Position numbers and translations under genes: made by a program
Notes under the pieces: generated by a model
Told to the model about the DNA's origin: nothing
The model's input: the letters and a program-made list of their open reading frames with translations, nothing else
The model's database searches: none
NCBI GenBank assembly: GCA_900549335.1
Contig: UROJ01000026.1
Coordinates: 1 to 10,711 of the forward strand
DNA length: 10,711 bases
Source: an uncultured Collinsella sp.
GTDB taxonomy: Bacteria > Actinomycetota > Coriobacteriia > Coriobacteriales > Coriobacteriaceae
Direction: 5' to 3'
Shown: piece after piece, positions 1 through 8,770 of the stretch
Layout: each line of letters starts with the position of its first letter
How positions within the stretch are numbered: position 1 is the stretch's first letter

Positions 1-282
1 GAGCTTGCCCTGATCGGGCACGACCTTTCCGTCGACCTTGTTGTAGCCGTGCACATCCGAGATACGAGTGAGGCCCGCGACCACGCCCGAGCCGTCGGCA
101 TTGCGCAGGCCGCGCTTGACATTGTGCTCGACAAACAGGCCCTCTTCATAAGGGTCGGTCGGAAGGCCGTGGTAGAGGCTTTCGCTCTCAGACGAAATCT
201 GGCGGCTTGCTTCGTAATCCAGAACCAGTCGGCTCAAGTGGTCATCGAAGCGGTAATAGATTTTCTTGGCGTCGTAGGCCAT
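1..282 (-). CDS. Probable citrate synthase, N-terminal 94 residues (cut by window edge)
   Basis: Citrate synthase condenses acetyl-CoA and oxaloacetate to citrate in the cytoplasm, at the entry to the oxidative branch of the TCA cycle and glutamate synthesis. The reading frame starts at an ATG (282-280, minus strand) preceded by GGAGAGGAG about 6 bases upstream, and runs open off the left edge, so the C-terminal part is missing. The stretch GLRNADGSGVVAGLTRISDV (residues 58-77), followed by HGYNKVDGKVVPDQGKL, matches my memory of the N-terminal segment of citrate synthases from anaerobic Gram-positive bacteria, which leads into the RGYD segment just beyond the edge. The catalytic His and Asp residues lie outside the window and cannot be checked. 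A 2-methylcitrate synthase is the main alternative. It lies 77 bases downstream of the ACT-domain gene on the same strand and may share its transcript. Confidence 0.72.
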   Translation of the reverse strand, partial: MAYDAKKIYYRFDDHLSRLVLDYEASRQISSESESLYHGLPTDPYEEGLFVEHNVKRGLRNADGSGVVAGLTRISDVHGYNKVDGKVVPDQGKL

Positions 283-359
283 GTGCGCTCCTCTCCGGGC
301 CGCATCGGGGTGGCTTGCATGGGCATGCGCGTGTCAGGCAATCCCCGGCGGCTTGCTCG

Positions 360-647
360 CTACAAGCGGTACATAAAGTTAAAGACGTCCTCGCGCTGGA
401 TGGACACGTTGACGCCCGAAAGCTCGCCGGCCTCGGCCAGGGCCTTCTGCAGCTCAGCGAAGTCGAGCTTGGACTCGGCGGTATCGGCCAGCATGGTCAT
501 GGTGAAGATGTCCTCGATAATGGACTGCGTGATGTCGCGGATGTCGACGTTGGCCTCGCCTAGAACACGGGTGACGCCGGCGACGATACCGGGGCGGTTC
601 TTGCCAAGGACGGTGATGACGATACGGGAGGACGAGATCTCGGCCAT
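360..647 (-). CDS. ACT domain protein, UPF0237 family
   Basis: A 95-residue protein made of a single ACT domain followed by a second half of similar fold, as in the UPF0237 family. ACT domains bind small ligands, usually amino acids, and regulate enzymes or transcription; the ligand here is not known. The N-terminal segment RIVITVLGKNRPGIVAGVTR (residues 8-27) holds the strand-turn with the conserved G-x-x-x-P-G-I-V pattern. It is followed by a helix and the segment VDIRDITQSIIEDIFTM (34-50), both typical of the family. The length fits the usual size of about 90 residues. The start is the ATG at 647-645, with GAAAGGG about 6 bases upstream; longer upstream reading is in frame but has no recognisable domain. 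The stop is TAG. In many genomes this family sits beside a UPF0210 (PFL) gene; here the downstream neighbour is the probable citrate synthase instead. Confidence 0.9.
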   Translation of the reverse strand: MAEISSSRIVITVLGKNRPGIVAGVTRVLGEANVDIRDITQSIIEDIFTMTMLADTAESKLDFAELQKALAEAGELSGVNVSIQREDVFNFMYRL

Positions 648-692
648 GGGAAACCCTTTCGCGTGGTTGCGGCGCGCGGGGCGCTCCGCTAC

Positions 693-715
693 GGTACAGT
701 GTTCATCATTGTACC
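693..715 (-). promoter_or_regulatory. Candidate promoter -10 box within an imperfect palindrome, for the ACT gene
   Basis: On the minus strand a TACAAT box reads from 713 to 708, about 60 bases upstream of the ACT start codon. No good -35 box is visible at normal spacing. The -10 box lies inside an imperfect palindrome: GGTACA (693-698) and TGTACC (710-715), with an inner TG/CA pair (700-701 and 707-708). That arrangement is what an operator covering a promoter would look like. The palindrome is directly visible; promoter and operator function are inferred. Confidence 0.35.
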
Positions 716-838
716 TGTCTGGCGCCAAAAGGGGTGTGCTTACTGCGGCGTTACACGTCTGCAACATGGGAGAAGGGGCGACAGGGTGCGTGTCCGCTGC
801 GGTTGGCCACGCCGCGTTGCACAAAGACCGTGAACCTT

Positions 839-867
839 TTGTGGGACGCGCGGCGCCGTGGTACCAT
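839..867 (+). promoter_or_regulatory. Candidate sigma-70-type promoter for rpmE
   Basis: TTGTGG (839-844) and TACCAT (862-867) are separated by 17 bases. Both resemble the TTGACA/TATAAT consensus, with the best-conserved positions kept. Transcription would start near 874-876 and give a leader of roughly 75 bases before rpmE, containing two hairpins. It is the best-spaced pair in the 648-951 gap. Confidence 0.5.
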
Positions 868-880
868 AGCCGAGTTTGTT

Positions 881-929
881 GTCTTGGTCGGAAACCAAGA
901 CGCCTTATGCGCTGATCGGTAACCAGCGC
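881..929 (+). promoter_or_regulatory. Structured 5' leader of rpmE (two hairpins, candidate L31 leader)
   Basis: Two inverted repeats sit between the candidate promoter and the ribosome binding site. The first is perfect: GTCTTGGT (881-888) and ACCAAGAC (894-901) around a 5-base loop. The second is GCGCTG (909-914) and CAGCGC (924-929) around a 9-base loop. AAGGAG (939-944) follows, 7 bases before the ATG. Ribosomal-protein genes often carry leaders that bind their own protein, and comparative studies have proposed L31 leaders in several bacterial groups. Whether this one belongs to a described class cannot be decided by eye. Confidence 0.45.
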
Positions 930-951
930 CTGACCAATAAGGAGTCCTACC

Positions 952-1365
952 ATGAAGCAGGGTATCCATCCCCAGTATGTCGAGTGCACGGTGACGTGCT
1001 CCTGCGGCAACACCTTCAAGACGCACGCTACCGTGTCCGAGATGAAGGTCGAGCTTTGCAACGAGTGCCACCCGTTCTACACCGGCCAGCAGAAGTTCGT
1101 CGACACCGGTGGACGCGTCCAGCGCTTCGCCGACAAGTTCGGTGGCGCCGCTGCCGCCCAGCTCAAGAAGGCCGAGGAGGCCAAGGCTGCCAAGGCCGCC
1201 AAGGCTGCTGAGGCCGAGGCTGCTCGCAAGGCCGCCGCTGAGGCTAAGGCTGCCGAGAAGGCTAAGCGTGCTGCTAAGTTTGCCGAGGAGGCTGCCAAGC
1301 AGGCCGCAGAGGCTCCCGTCGAGGAGGCCGCTGCCGAGGCCGAGACCACCGAGGCTGCTGAGTAA
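952..1365 (+). CDS. rpmE: 50S ribosomal protein L31 with long C-terminal Ala/Lys/Glu-rich tail
   Basis: L31 bridges the large and small subunits near the central protuberance. Residues 1-66 are a normal L31 domain: MKQGIHPQY at the start, then CSCGN (16-20), [10 protein letters not shown] (36-45) and the conserved TGGRVQRF segment (53-60). Cys16, Cys18, Cys36 and Cys39 make it the zinc-binding (C+) form, not the zinc-independent paralogue made under zinc starvation. The usual protein is about 66-90 residues; this one has 137. Residues from about 67 to 137 form a tail almost wholly of Ala, Lys and Glu, with Lys-rich then Glu-rich stretches, probably helical. The start ATG has AAGGAG 7 bases upstream. 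The gene has its own candidate promoter, a structured leader and a strong terminator, so it appears monocistronic. Confidence 0.95.
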   Translation: MKQGIHPQYVECTVTCSCGNTFKTHATVSEMKVELCNECHPFYTGQQKFVDTGGRVQRFADKFGGAAAAQLKKAEEAKAAKAAKAAEAEAARKAAAEAKAAEKAKRAAKFAEEAAKQAAEAPVEEAAAEAETTEAAE

Positions 1366-1400
1366 ATAGCTCGCCGCGGAAGCACTCGCATTCATGGCAT

Positions 1401-1442
1401 AAGGGCCGTGCATCCGTTTGGGTGCGCGGCCCTTTTCTTTTT
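1401..1442 (+). terminator. Rho-independent terminator after rpmE
   Basis: A 15-base-pair stem with one G-U pair is formed by 1401-1415 (AAGGGCCGTGCATCC) and 1420-1434 (GGGTGCGCGGCCCTT), with loop GTTT. It is followed by a T-rich run to 1442. It ends the rpmE transcript 35 bases after the stop codon. The loop and inner stem share 18 identical bases with the hairpin at 5755-5782. Confidence 0.9.
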
Positions 1443-1443
1443 A

Positions 1444-1578
1444 TTGGTGCAAACCAACCTGCCCCCATTGCACCAAATGGCAGAGAGACGGCGTTTGCTC
1501 AGATAAAACCTGCCAAAATAAACCTGTTCCATTGCGGCAGGTTGGTCATAGTTATTACGTGGCGGTCGAGGTCGACCG
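1444..1578 (+). repeat. Cluster of nested inverted repeats between rpmE terminator and secA
   Basis: The 307 bases between rpmE and secA hold no gene that I can support. After the terminator come several repeats. TTGGTGCAA (1444-1452) pairs perfectly with TTGCACCAA (1468-1476). ACCAACCTGCC (1453-1463) pairs perfectly with GGCAGGTTGGT (1536-1546). A second copy, AACCTGCC (1507-1514), can pair with the same partner (1536-1543), and AACCTG recurs at 1521-1526. CGGTCGA (1563-1569) pairs with TCGACCG (1572-1578). The pairings at 1453 and 1507 exclude each other. This could be a switching leader if a promoter lies upstream, or a set of protein-binding sites if transcription starts at the -10 box at 1606. 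Confidence 0.6.
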
Positions 1579-1605
1579 TATAGGCCGCGCCTTGTTTGGC
1601 TAAAG

Positions 1606-1611
1606 TACAAT
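1606..1611 (+). promoter_or_regulatory. Candidate -10 box for secA-prfB
   Basis: TACAAT lies 61 bases before the chosen secA start codon and matches the -10 consensus at five of six positions. No convincing -35 box stands 16-18 bases upstream, so an activator or an upstream promoter may be involved. It is downstream of the inverted-repeat cluster. Confidence 0.4.
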
Positions 1612-1672
1612 CATCTGTGTTTAACTCGCCCGCAGCTGCACGGCGTGGGCGATGGCCAAAAAGGAAAACCAC

Positions 1673-4479
<2,807 letters not shown>

Positions 4480-4480
<1 letters not shown>

Positions 4481-5628
4481 TGGCTGAGGCTTTAGAGGTA
4501 ACGCCCGCCGAGCTGGACGCGTTTGCGGACCGGCTCGGCGAGGTCGAGTCGTATCTCCACTTGGACGAAAAGCGCACGCGCGTGACCGAGCTCGAGGCCA
4601 AAAGCGTGGCCCCCGGCTTTTGGGATGACGCCGACGCCGCCCGTGCCACCATGGAGGAAATCGCGCGCACCAAGGAAGATATCGCTGCCGTGGACAACGC
4701 GCGCGGCGAGCTTTCCGATGCCCGCGCCGCGCTGGAGCTTGCCGAGGAGATGGGGGATGACCCCGATGCCGCCGCCCTTCGCGAGGAGGCTACAGCCACG
4801 GCTGAGCGCCTGGCCCGTGCCATCGATGAGCTTGAGCTTTCGAGCTGGTTTACCGGTGAGTTCGATCACGGCGATGCCATTGTGACCATCAAGCCCGGAC
4901 AGGGTGGTCTGGAGGCCCAGGACTGGACCTTCATGCTCTTTAAGATGTACATGAAGTACTGCCAGCGTCGCGGCTGGAAGGTCACGATTAACGACTGCCC
5001 CGCTGCTGAGGTCATCGGCATCGACCGCGCGACCTTTACCGTCGAGGGCAAGGACGCATTTGGCATGCTGCGCGCCGAGGCCGGCGTCCACCGCTTGGTG
5101 CGCATTAGCCCCACCGACGACAAGAAACGCCGCCAGACCACGTTCGCCGGCGTCGAGGTCATCCCCGTGCTACCCGATGATATCGATATCGAGATCAGCC
5201 CCGATGACATCCGCGTGGACGTGTACCACGCGAGCGGCCCGGGCGGTCAGGGCGTTAACACCACCGACTCCGCTGTGCGCGTGACGCATTTCCCCAGCGG
5301 CATTGTGGTCACCTGCCAAAACGAGCGCAGCCAGATCCAGAACAAGGCCGCGTGCATGCAGATCCTCAAGGCTCGCCTGTACGAGATTGAGCTCGAGAAG
5401 CGCGCCGAGGCCCTGGATGAGATTCGCGGGCCCAAGACCACGATTGGTTTTGGCAACCAGATCCGCAGCTACGTGCTCTACCCGTATCAGATGGTTAAGG
5501 ACCTACGCACAGGCGTTGAGACCAGCAACGTCGAGGCAGTTCTTGACGATGGCGACCTGGACCCGTTTGTTATTGGCTACCATCGCTGGGCCACTGGCAA
5601 CGCTGACGCAGAGATCCCATCTGCATAA
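4480..5628 (+). CDS. prfB: Peptide chain release factor 2
   Basis: RF2 recognises UAA and UGA in the ribosomal A site and triggers release of the finished protein. The 382-residue protein shows the N-terminal helical domain (about 1-115), the codon-recognition domain and the catalytic GGQ (255-257) in SGPGGQGVNTTDSAVR. RF2 identity is supported by HRLVR (204-208), where RF1 has HRVQR, and by IGFGNQIRSYV and KDLRTGVET near the C terminus. The oddity is at 210-212: the decoding tripeptide reads SPT, whereas RF2 has SPF and RF1 has P-x-T. The bases at 5107-5115 (AGCCCCACC) show this directly. There is no internal stop near codon 26, so the programmed +1 frameshift that controls prfB in many bacteria is absent. 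The start ATG overlaps the secA stop; no strong separate ribosome binding site is needed if translation is coupled. Confidence 0.96.
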
Positions 5629-5654
5629 ACCGCCCGGTTTATGTGGAAATGGAT

Positions 5655-5679
5655 AAAACCCTCCGAGCAGGGTGGTTTT
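5655..5679 (+). terminator. Terminator-like hairpin after prfB, copy 1
   Basis: AAAACC (5655-5660) can pair with GGTTTT (5674-5679), with an alternative inner stem ACCCT/AGGGT, and the right arm supplies a short T run. It starts 26 bases after the prfB stop. The layout AAACCCT-N-GCAGGG-TGGTTTT recurs in the next hairpin. It is the weaker of the pair. Confidence 0.5.
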
Positions 5680-5690
5680 GTATCCAAAGC

Positions 5691-5714
5691 AAACCCTGCG
5701 CAGGGGTGGTTTTT
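5691..5714 (+). terminator. Terminator-like hairpin after prfB, copy 2
   Basis: The core CCCTGCGCAGGG (5694-5705) is a perfect palindrome, flanked by AAACC on the left and GGTTTTT on the right. It gives a GC-rich hairpin followed by five T residues. It nearly repeats copy 1, so prfB is followed by tandem terminators. Confidence 0.6.
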
Positions 5715-5754
5715 GTTCGGCGAATCGGTAGAATCGAATACAGCAAGAAGTTCG

Positions 5755-5782
5755 AAGCGCATCCGTTTGGGTGCGCTTTTTT
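5755..5782 (+). terminator. Rho-independent terminator abutting the yitT-family ribosome binding site
   Basis: AAGCGCATCC (5755-5764) and GGGTGCGCTT (5769-5778) form a perfect 10-base-pair stem with loop GTTT, then a run of six T residues ends at 5782. The ribosome binding site GAGGGAGG (5783-5790) follows at once. No promoter fits between the hairpin and the next gene, so transcripts of that gene must pass through this terminator. A weak -10-like TAGAAT lies upstream at 5729-5734. Confidence 0.75.
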
Positions 5783-5794
5783 GAGGGAGGTAGC

Positions 5795-6685
5795 ATGGCA
5801 TATCGTCTGGACATCAAGCGTATTCTATCGATGAACTTCTTTCACGACCTGCCCCAGATTATGTTGGGGTGCGCTCTGGCCGCTATTGCGACCGACCTGT
5901 TTTTGATTCCCAACGGCCTTGCTGCCGGTGGTGTTACGGGCCTTGCCACCATTATCCAGGCGGTCGGCGCATCGCGCGGCATATCGCTTCCCGTTGGTAT
6001 TCAGACGATCGTGATGAACGCCTTGCTGTTGCTGGTCGTTATGCGCGAGGGCGGCATGTTCTACGTGGTGCAGACCGCGACGGGCTTTGTGCTGCTGGGC
6101 TTCTTTACCGATCTGTTCGCCCCGTTTGTAGCACCTCTGGCGGATGCGGACCTGATGCTCCCTGCCATGTGGGGCGGCATTATTACAGGCATCGGTTACG
6201 GCATGGTGCTGCGCGCCGGCGCCAACACCGGCGGCTCGGACACGATTGGCCAAATCATCTCGCGTAATACCTCGCTGCCCGTGGGCTCGACCGTCATGGC
6301 GATCGATGTTGCCGTATGCGCGCTGTCGGCTCCGGTCTTTTCAATCGAAAATGCACTATATGCAGGCCTTTCGATGGTCATTAGCGGCTACGTGATCGAT
6401 GCCGTGGTCGATGGTGGCAACAAACGCCGTATGGTACTCATCATCTCGGACAAGTTCCCTGATATCGCTGCCGATATCATGTATGGCCTGGGTCGTGGTT
6501 GTACCAAGTTTAAGGCGACTGGCATGTATTCGGGTGCCGAGAAGCCGGTGATCATGGTCATCGTGAACCGTCGAGAGCTCAATACCCTCAAGACGATCGT
6601 GCGCGAGCGCGATCCTCACGCCATTGTGACGGTCGCCGACGTTACGGAAGCTTTCGGCGAGGGATTCAAGGACATTAGCGCGTAG
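5795..6685 (+). CDS. YitT/UPF0750 family membrane protein (DUF161 plus DUF2179)
   Basis: A 296-residue integral membrane protein whose function in this family is not established. Hydrophobic segments begin at about residue 21 (QIMLGCALAAIATDLFLIPNG) and continue through about residue 200. Glycine-rich turns such as LAAGGVTGLA and AGANTGGSDTIGQII are typical of the YitT membrane domain. The C-terminal soluble part (about 212-296) is a DUF2179 domain, with TGMYSGAEKPVIMVIVNRREL and DPHAIVTVADVTEAFGEGF. The chosen ATG has GGGAGG 4 bases upstream; a GTG at 5771 is in frame but lies inside the terminator stem. B. subtilis has a member of the same family, yvjA, between prfB and ftsE, so this is likely the positional counterpart. 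The stop is TAG. Confidence 0.92.
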   Translation: MAYRLDIKRILSMNFFHDLPQIMLGCALAAIATDLFLIPNGLAAGGVTGLATIIQAVGASRGISLPVGIQTIVMNALLLLVVMREGGMFYVVQTATGFVLLGFFTDLFAPFVAPLADADLMLPAMWGGIITGIGYGMVLRAGANTGGSDTIGQIISRNTSLPVGSTVMAIDVAVCALSAPVFSIENALYAGLSMVISGYVIDAVVDGGNKRRMVLIISDKFPDIAADIMYGLGRGCTKFKATGMYSGAEKPVIMVIVNRRELNTLKTIVRERDPHAIVTVADVTEAFGEGFKDISA

Positions 6686-6801
6686 GGCCGACCGCGTCCC
6701 ATCCAAAAGACGTTCACATTGATAAACCGTTTCATCAGCGGTTCTGCCTGCTAAATTGTTCAAATAATGATAAAAACTCTGGTAAAGCCATCAGTTTCCA
6801 G

Positions 6802-6807
6802 CATAAT
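6802..6807 (+). promoter_or_regulatory. Candidate -10 box for the transketolase pair
   Basis: CATAAT matches TATAAT at five positions and lies 86 bases before the first transketolase start. No good -35 box is seen. The 207 bases between the yitT-family gene and the transketolase pair are AT-rich for this genome and hold only a weak hairpin, AACCG/CGGTT (6725-6743). No strong terminator is visible after the yitT-family gene. Confidence 0.3.
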
Positions 6808-6892
6808 GAATGACGTACGTGCATTGCGGCTGTGTTGGGATTACCTTCGGTGCCGTGCGCATTTTGTCTAATGAGGATGAAAGGAAGGCACA

Positions 6893-7723
6893 ATGAGCGA
6901 CGAAGAGCTCAAAAAGGTTGCCAACGAGGTAAGGAAGGGCATCGTCACCGGCGTGCACGCTGCCAAGTCCGGCCATCCGGGCGGTTCGCTCGGCGCTGCC
7001 GACATCATGACCTATCTGTACTTTGAGGAAATGAACGTCGACCCGGCCCATCCCCGCAAGGCCGACCGCGATCGCTTTGTGCTTTCCAAGGGCCACTGCG
7101 CGCCTGGTCTGTACGCTGTGCTCGCCGAGCGTGGGTTCTTCCCCAAGGAGGATCTTGAGACGCTGCGCCACATCGGCAGCCACCTGCAGGGTCATCCCAA
7201 CATGAACGACACTCCGGGCGTTGACATGTCCACCGGTTCGCTCGGCCAGGGCATCTCCGCCGCCGTGGGCATGGCCGTTGCCGCCAAGCACTGGGGCGAT
7301 ACTTATCGCACGTACGCCCTGCTGGGCGATGGCGAGAGCGAGGAGGGCCAGGTCTGGGAGGCCGCCATGTTTGCCGGCAACCAGCAGCTCGACAACCTCT
7401 GTGTGATCGTCGACCACAACGGCCTGCAGATCGACGGCCCCGTCGAGGAGGTCAACGACCCCATGCCGCTCGCCGACAAGTTCCGCGCCTTTAAGTTCCA
7501 CGTGGTGGAGCTCGCCGACGGCAACGACTTCGACCAGATCCGCGCCGCCTTTGCCGAGGCTCGCGCCACCAAGGGGCAGCCGACCGCCATTATCGCCGAG
7601 ACCCTGAAGGGCAAGGGCGTGTCCTTTATGGAGAACCAGGTTGGTTGGCACGGCAAGGCCCCCAACGATGAACAGTTTGAGCAGGCCATGGCAGAGCTCA
7701 CGGCCGCCGGAGAGGAGCTCTAG
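6893..7723 (+). CDS. Transketolase, N-terminal subunit (thiamine diphosphate-binding)
   Basis: Transketolase moves two-carbon ketol units between sugar phosphates in the non-oxidative pentose phosphate pathway. Here the enzyme is split in two, and this 276-residue chain is the half that binds thiamine diphosphate. Seen are SGHPGGSLG (26-34) with His28, KGHCAP (66-71) with His68, and LQGHP with His101. The cofactor motif GDG (145-147) runs to Asn176 (VDHNG), the usual GDG-x-N spacing. The C-terminal TLKGKGVSFMENQVGWHGKAP is also typical. The length fits the family of about 270-280 residues. AAGGAAGG (6881-6888) precedes the ATG by 4 bases. The C-terminal subunit follows after one base, so the two are surely co-transcribed. 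Split transketolases are common in anaerobes; a related 1-deoxyxylulose-5-phosphate synthase is excluded by size and split form. Confidence 0.95.
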   Translation: MSDEELKKVANEVRKGIVTGVHAAKSGHPGGSLGAADIMTYLYFEEMNVDPAHPRKADRDRFVLSKGHCAPGLYAVLAERGFFPKEDLETLRHIGSHLQGHPNMNDTPGVDMSTGSLGQGISAAVGMAVAAKHWGDTYRTYALLGDGESEEGQVWEAAMFAGNQQLDNLCVIVDHNGLQIDGPVEEVNDPMPLADKFRAFKFHVVELADGNDFDQIRAAFAEARATKGQPTAIIAETLKGKGVSFMENQVGWHGKAPNDEQFEQAMAELTAAGEEL

Positions 7724-7724
7724 G

Positions 7725-8666
7725 ATGGCAGACGTCAAGAAAATTGCCACGCGTGTAAGCTACGGCGAGGCCCTCGTCGAGCTCGCCAACGAGCACGATG
7801 ACTTTGTGGTCCTCGACGCCGACCTGGCCGCCGCCACGCAGACCGGTAAGTTTAAGGCCGCCTGCCCCGACCGTTTCTTCGATGTAGGTATCGCCGAGAG
7901 CAACCTGATGGGTGTTGCCGCCGGTATCGCAACCACCGGTCGCGTTGCCTTCGCGAGCACCTTTGCCATGTTCGCCGCCGGCCGCGCCTTTGAGCAGGTC
8001 CGTAACTCCATCGGCTACCCGCACCTCAACGTTAAGATCGGTGCCACGCACGCTGGTATCTCGGTGGGCGAGGACGGTGCCACACACCAGTGCTGCGAGG
8101 ATATCGCCCTGATGCGCGTCATCCCCGGCATGACCGTTATCGTTCCTGCCGACGACGTCGAGGCCCGCGCCGTGACGCGCGCCGCCTACGAGTGCGACGG
8201 TCCGGTGTACATGCGCTTCGCCCGTCTGGCCTCGCCGGTTATTAACGACCCCGAGACCTACAAGTTCGAGTTGGGTAAGGGCATTGTCATGCGCGAGGGC
8301 GCCGATGTGACCATCATCGCCTGCGGCCTGATGGTCGGCGAGGCTCTCGAGGCCGCCGAGCAGCTTGCTGCCGAGGGCATCGACGCCGAGGTCATCAACA
8401 TGCACACCATCAAGCCCATCGACGCCGACCTGATCGTCAAGAGCGCCACCAAGACCGGCCACGTCGTGACCGTCGAGGAGCACTCTGTGATCGGTGGCCT
8501 GGGCAGCGCCGTTGCCGACGTCCTGTGCGAGCAGTGCCCGACGCCGCTCAAGAAGATCGGCGTCAACGACACCTTCGGTGAGTCTGGCCCGGGTGCCGAG
8601 CTCTTGCACAAGTATGGCCTGGACGCCGCTAACATCGTGGCGACCACCAAGGAGTTCTTGGCATAA
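7725..8666 (+). CDS. Transketolase, C-terminal subunit (pyrimidine-binding)
   Basis: The 313-residue partner of the preceding subunit, providing the pyrimidine-binding and C-terminal domains. The active-site glutamate that activates the thiamine ring is expected at Glu58 in FFDVGIAESNLMGVAAG. GATHQCCEDIALMRVIPGMTV and the segment up to GPVYMRFAR are characteristic. The C-terminal domain includes VVTVEEHSVIGGLGSAVADVL, shared with pyruvate dehydrogenase beta-type folds. The start at 7725 is one base after the TAG of the first subunit, with AGGAG (7713-7717) inside the end of that gene. An in-frame upstream ATG at 7641 lies inside the first subunit and is not credible. Two intact, adjacent subunits suggest a working heterotetramer. 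A terminator lies 70 bases after the stop. Confidence 0.95.
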   Translation: MADVKKIATRVSYGEALVELANEHDDFVVLDADLAAATQTGKFKAACPDRFFDVGIAESNLMGVAAGIATTGRVAFASTFAMFAAGRAFEQVRNSIGYPHLNVKIGATHAGISVGEDGATHQCCEDIALMRVIPGMTVIVPADDVEARAVTRAAYECDGPVYMRFARLASPVINDPETYKFELGKGIVMREGADVTIIACGLMVGEALEAAEQLAAEGIDAEVINMHTIKPIDADLIVKSATKTGHVVTVEEHSVIGGLGSAVADVLCEQCPTPLKKIGVNDTFGESGPGAELLHKYGLDAANIVATTKEFLA

Positions 8667-8685
8667 GGCAAGACGGATCTCAAGG

Positions 8686-8726
8686 ACTGCTTCGCCAGAA
8701 CTATAAAACTGCTTCGCCAGTACTAT
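8686..8726 (+). repeat. Tandem direct repeat of 19 bases, two copies
   Basis: ACTGCTTCGCCAGAACTAT (8686-8704) is followed at a 22-base period by ACTGCTTCGCCAGTACTAT (8708-8726), with one mismatch. It lies just after the second transketolase gene and before its terminator. Two copies only; function unknown. It begins a 526-base gene-free stretch (8667-9192) holding a terminator, two large inverted repeats and a candidate ftsE promoter, but no supportable gene. Confidence 0.8.
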
Positions 8727-8736
8727 GGAAACCCGG

Positions 8737-8768
8737 CAGGGGCGCTCTCTTGGAGAGCGCCCCTGTTT
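8737..8768 (+). terminator. Rho-independent terminator after the transketolase pair
   Basis: CAGGGGCGCTCTC (8737-8749) and GAGAGCGCCCCTG (8753-8765) form a perfect 13-base-pair stem with a 3-base loop, followed by TTT. The T run is short but the stem is very stable. Confidence 0.85.
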
Positions 8769-8770
8769 CA

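Noticed and set aside
751..1413. A 220-codon minus-strand frame rich in Gly, Leu and Ser opposite rpmE
   Set aside because: It is the reverse reading of the repetitive Ala/Lys/Glu codons of the L31 tail, crosses the rpmE promoter and terminator, and has no supporting ribosome binding site.
1652..1672. Upstream in-frame ATG as the secA start
   Set aside because: It lacks a Shine-Dalgarno sequence, whereas the ATG at 1673 has AAGGA at 7 bases and gives the usual SecA N terminus.
4540..4580. Programmed +1 frameshift in prfB
   Set aside because: The region that holds the CTT-TGA shift site in other bacteria reads straight through as ESYLHLDEKR with no in-frame stop, so no frameshift is needed.
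5771..5794. GTG at 5771 as the start of the yitT-family gene
   Set aside because: It falls in the right arm of the terminator stem and upstream of the GGGAGG binding site that serves the ATG at 5795.
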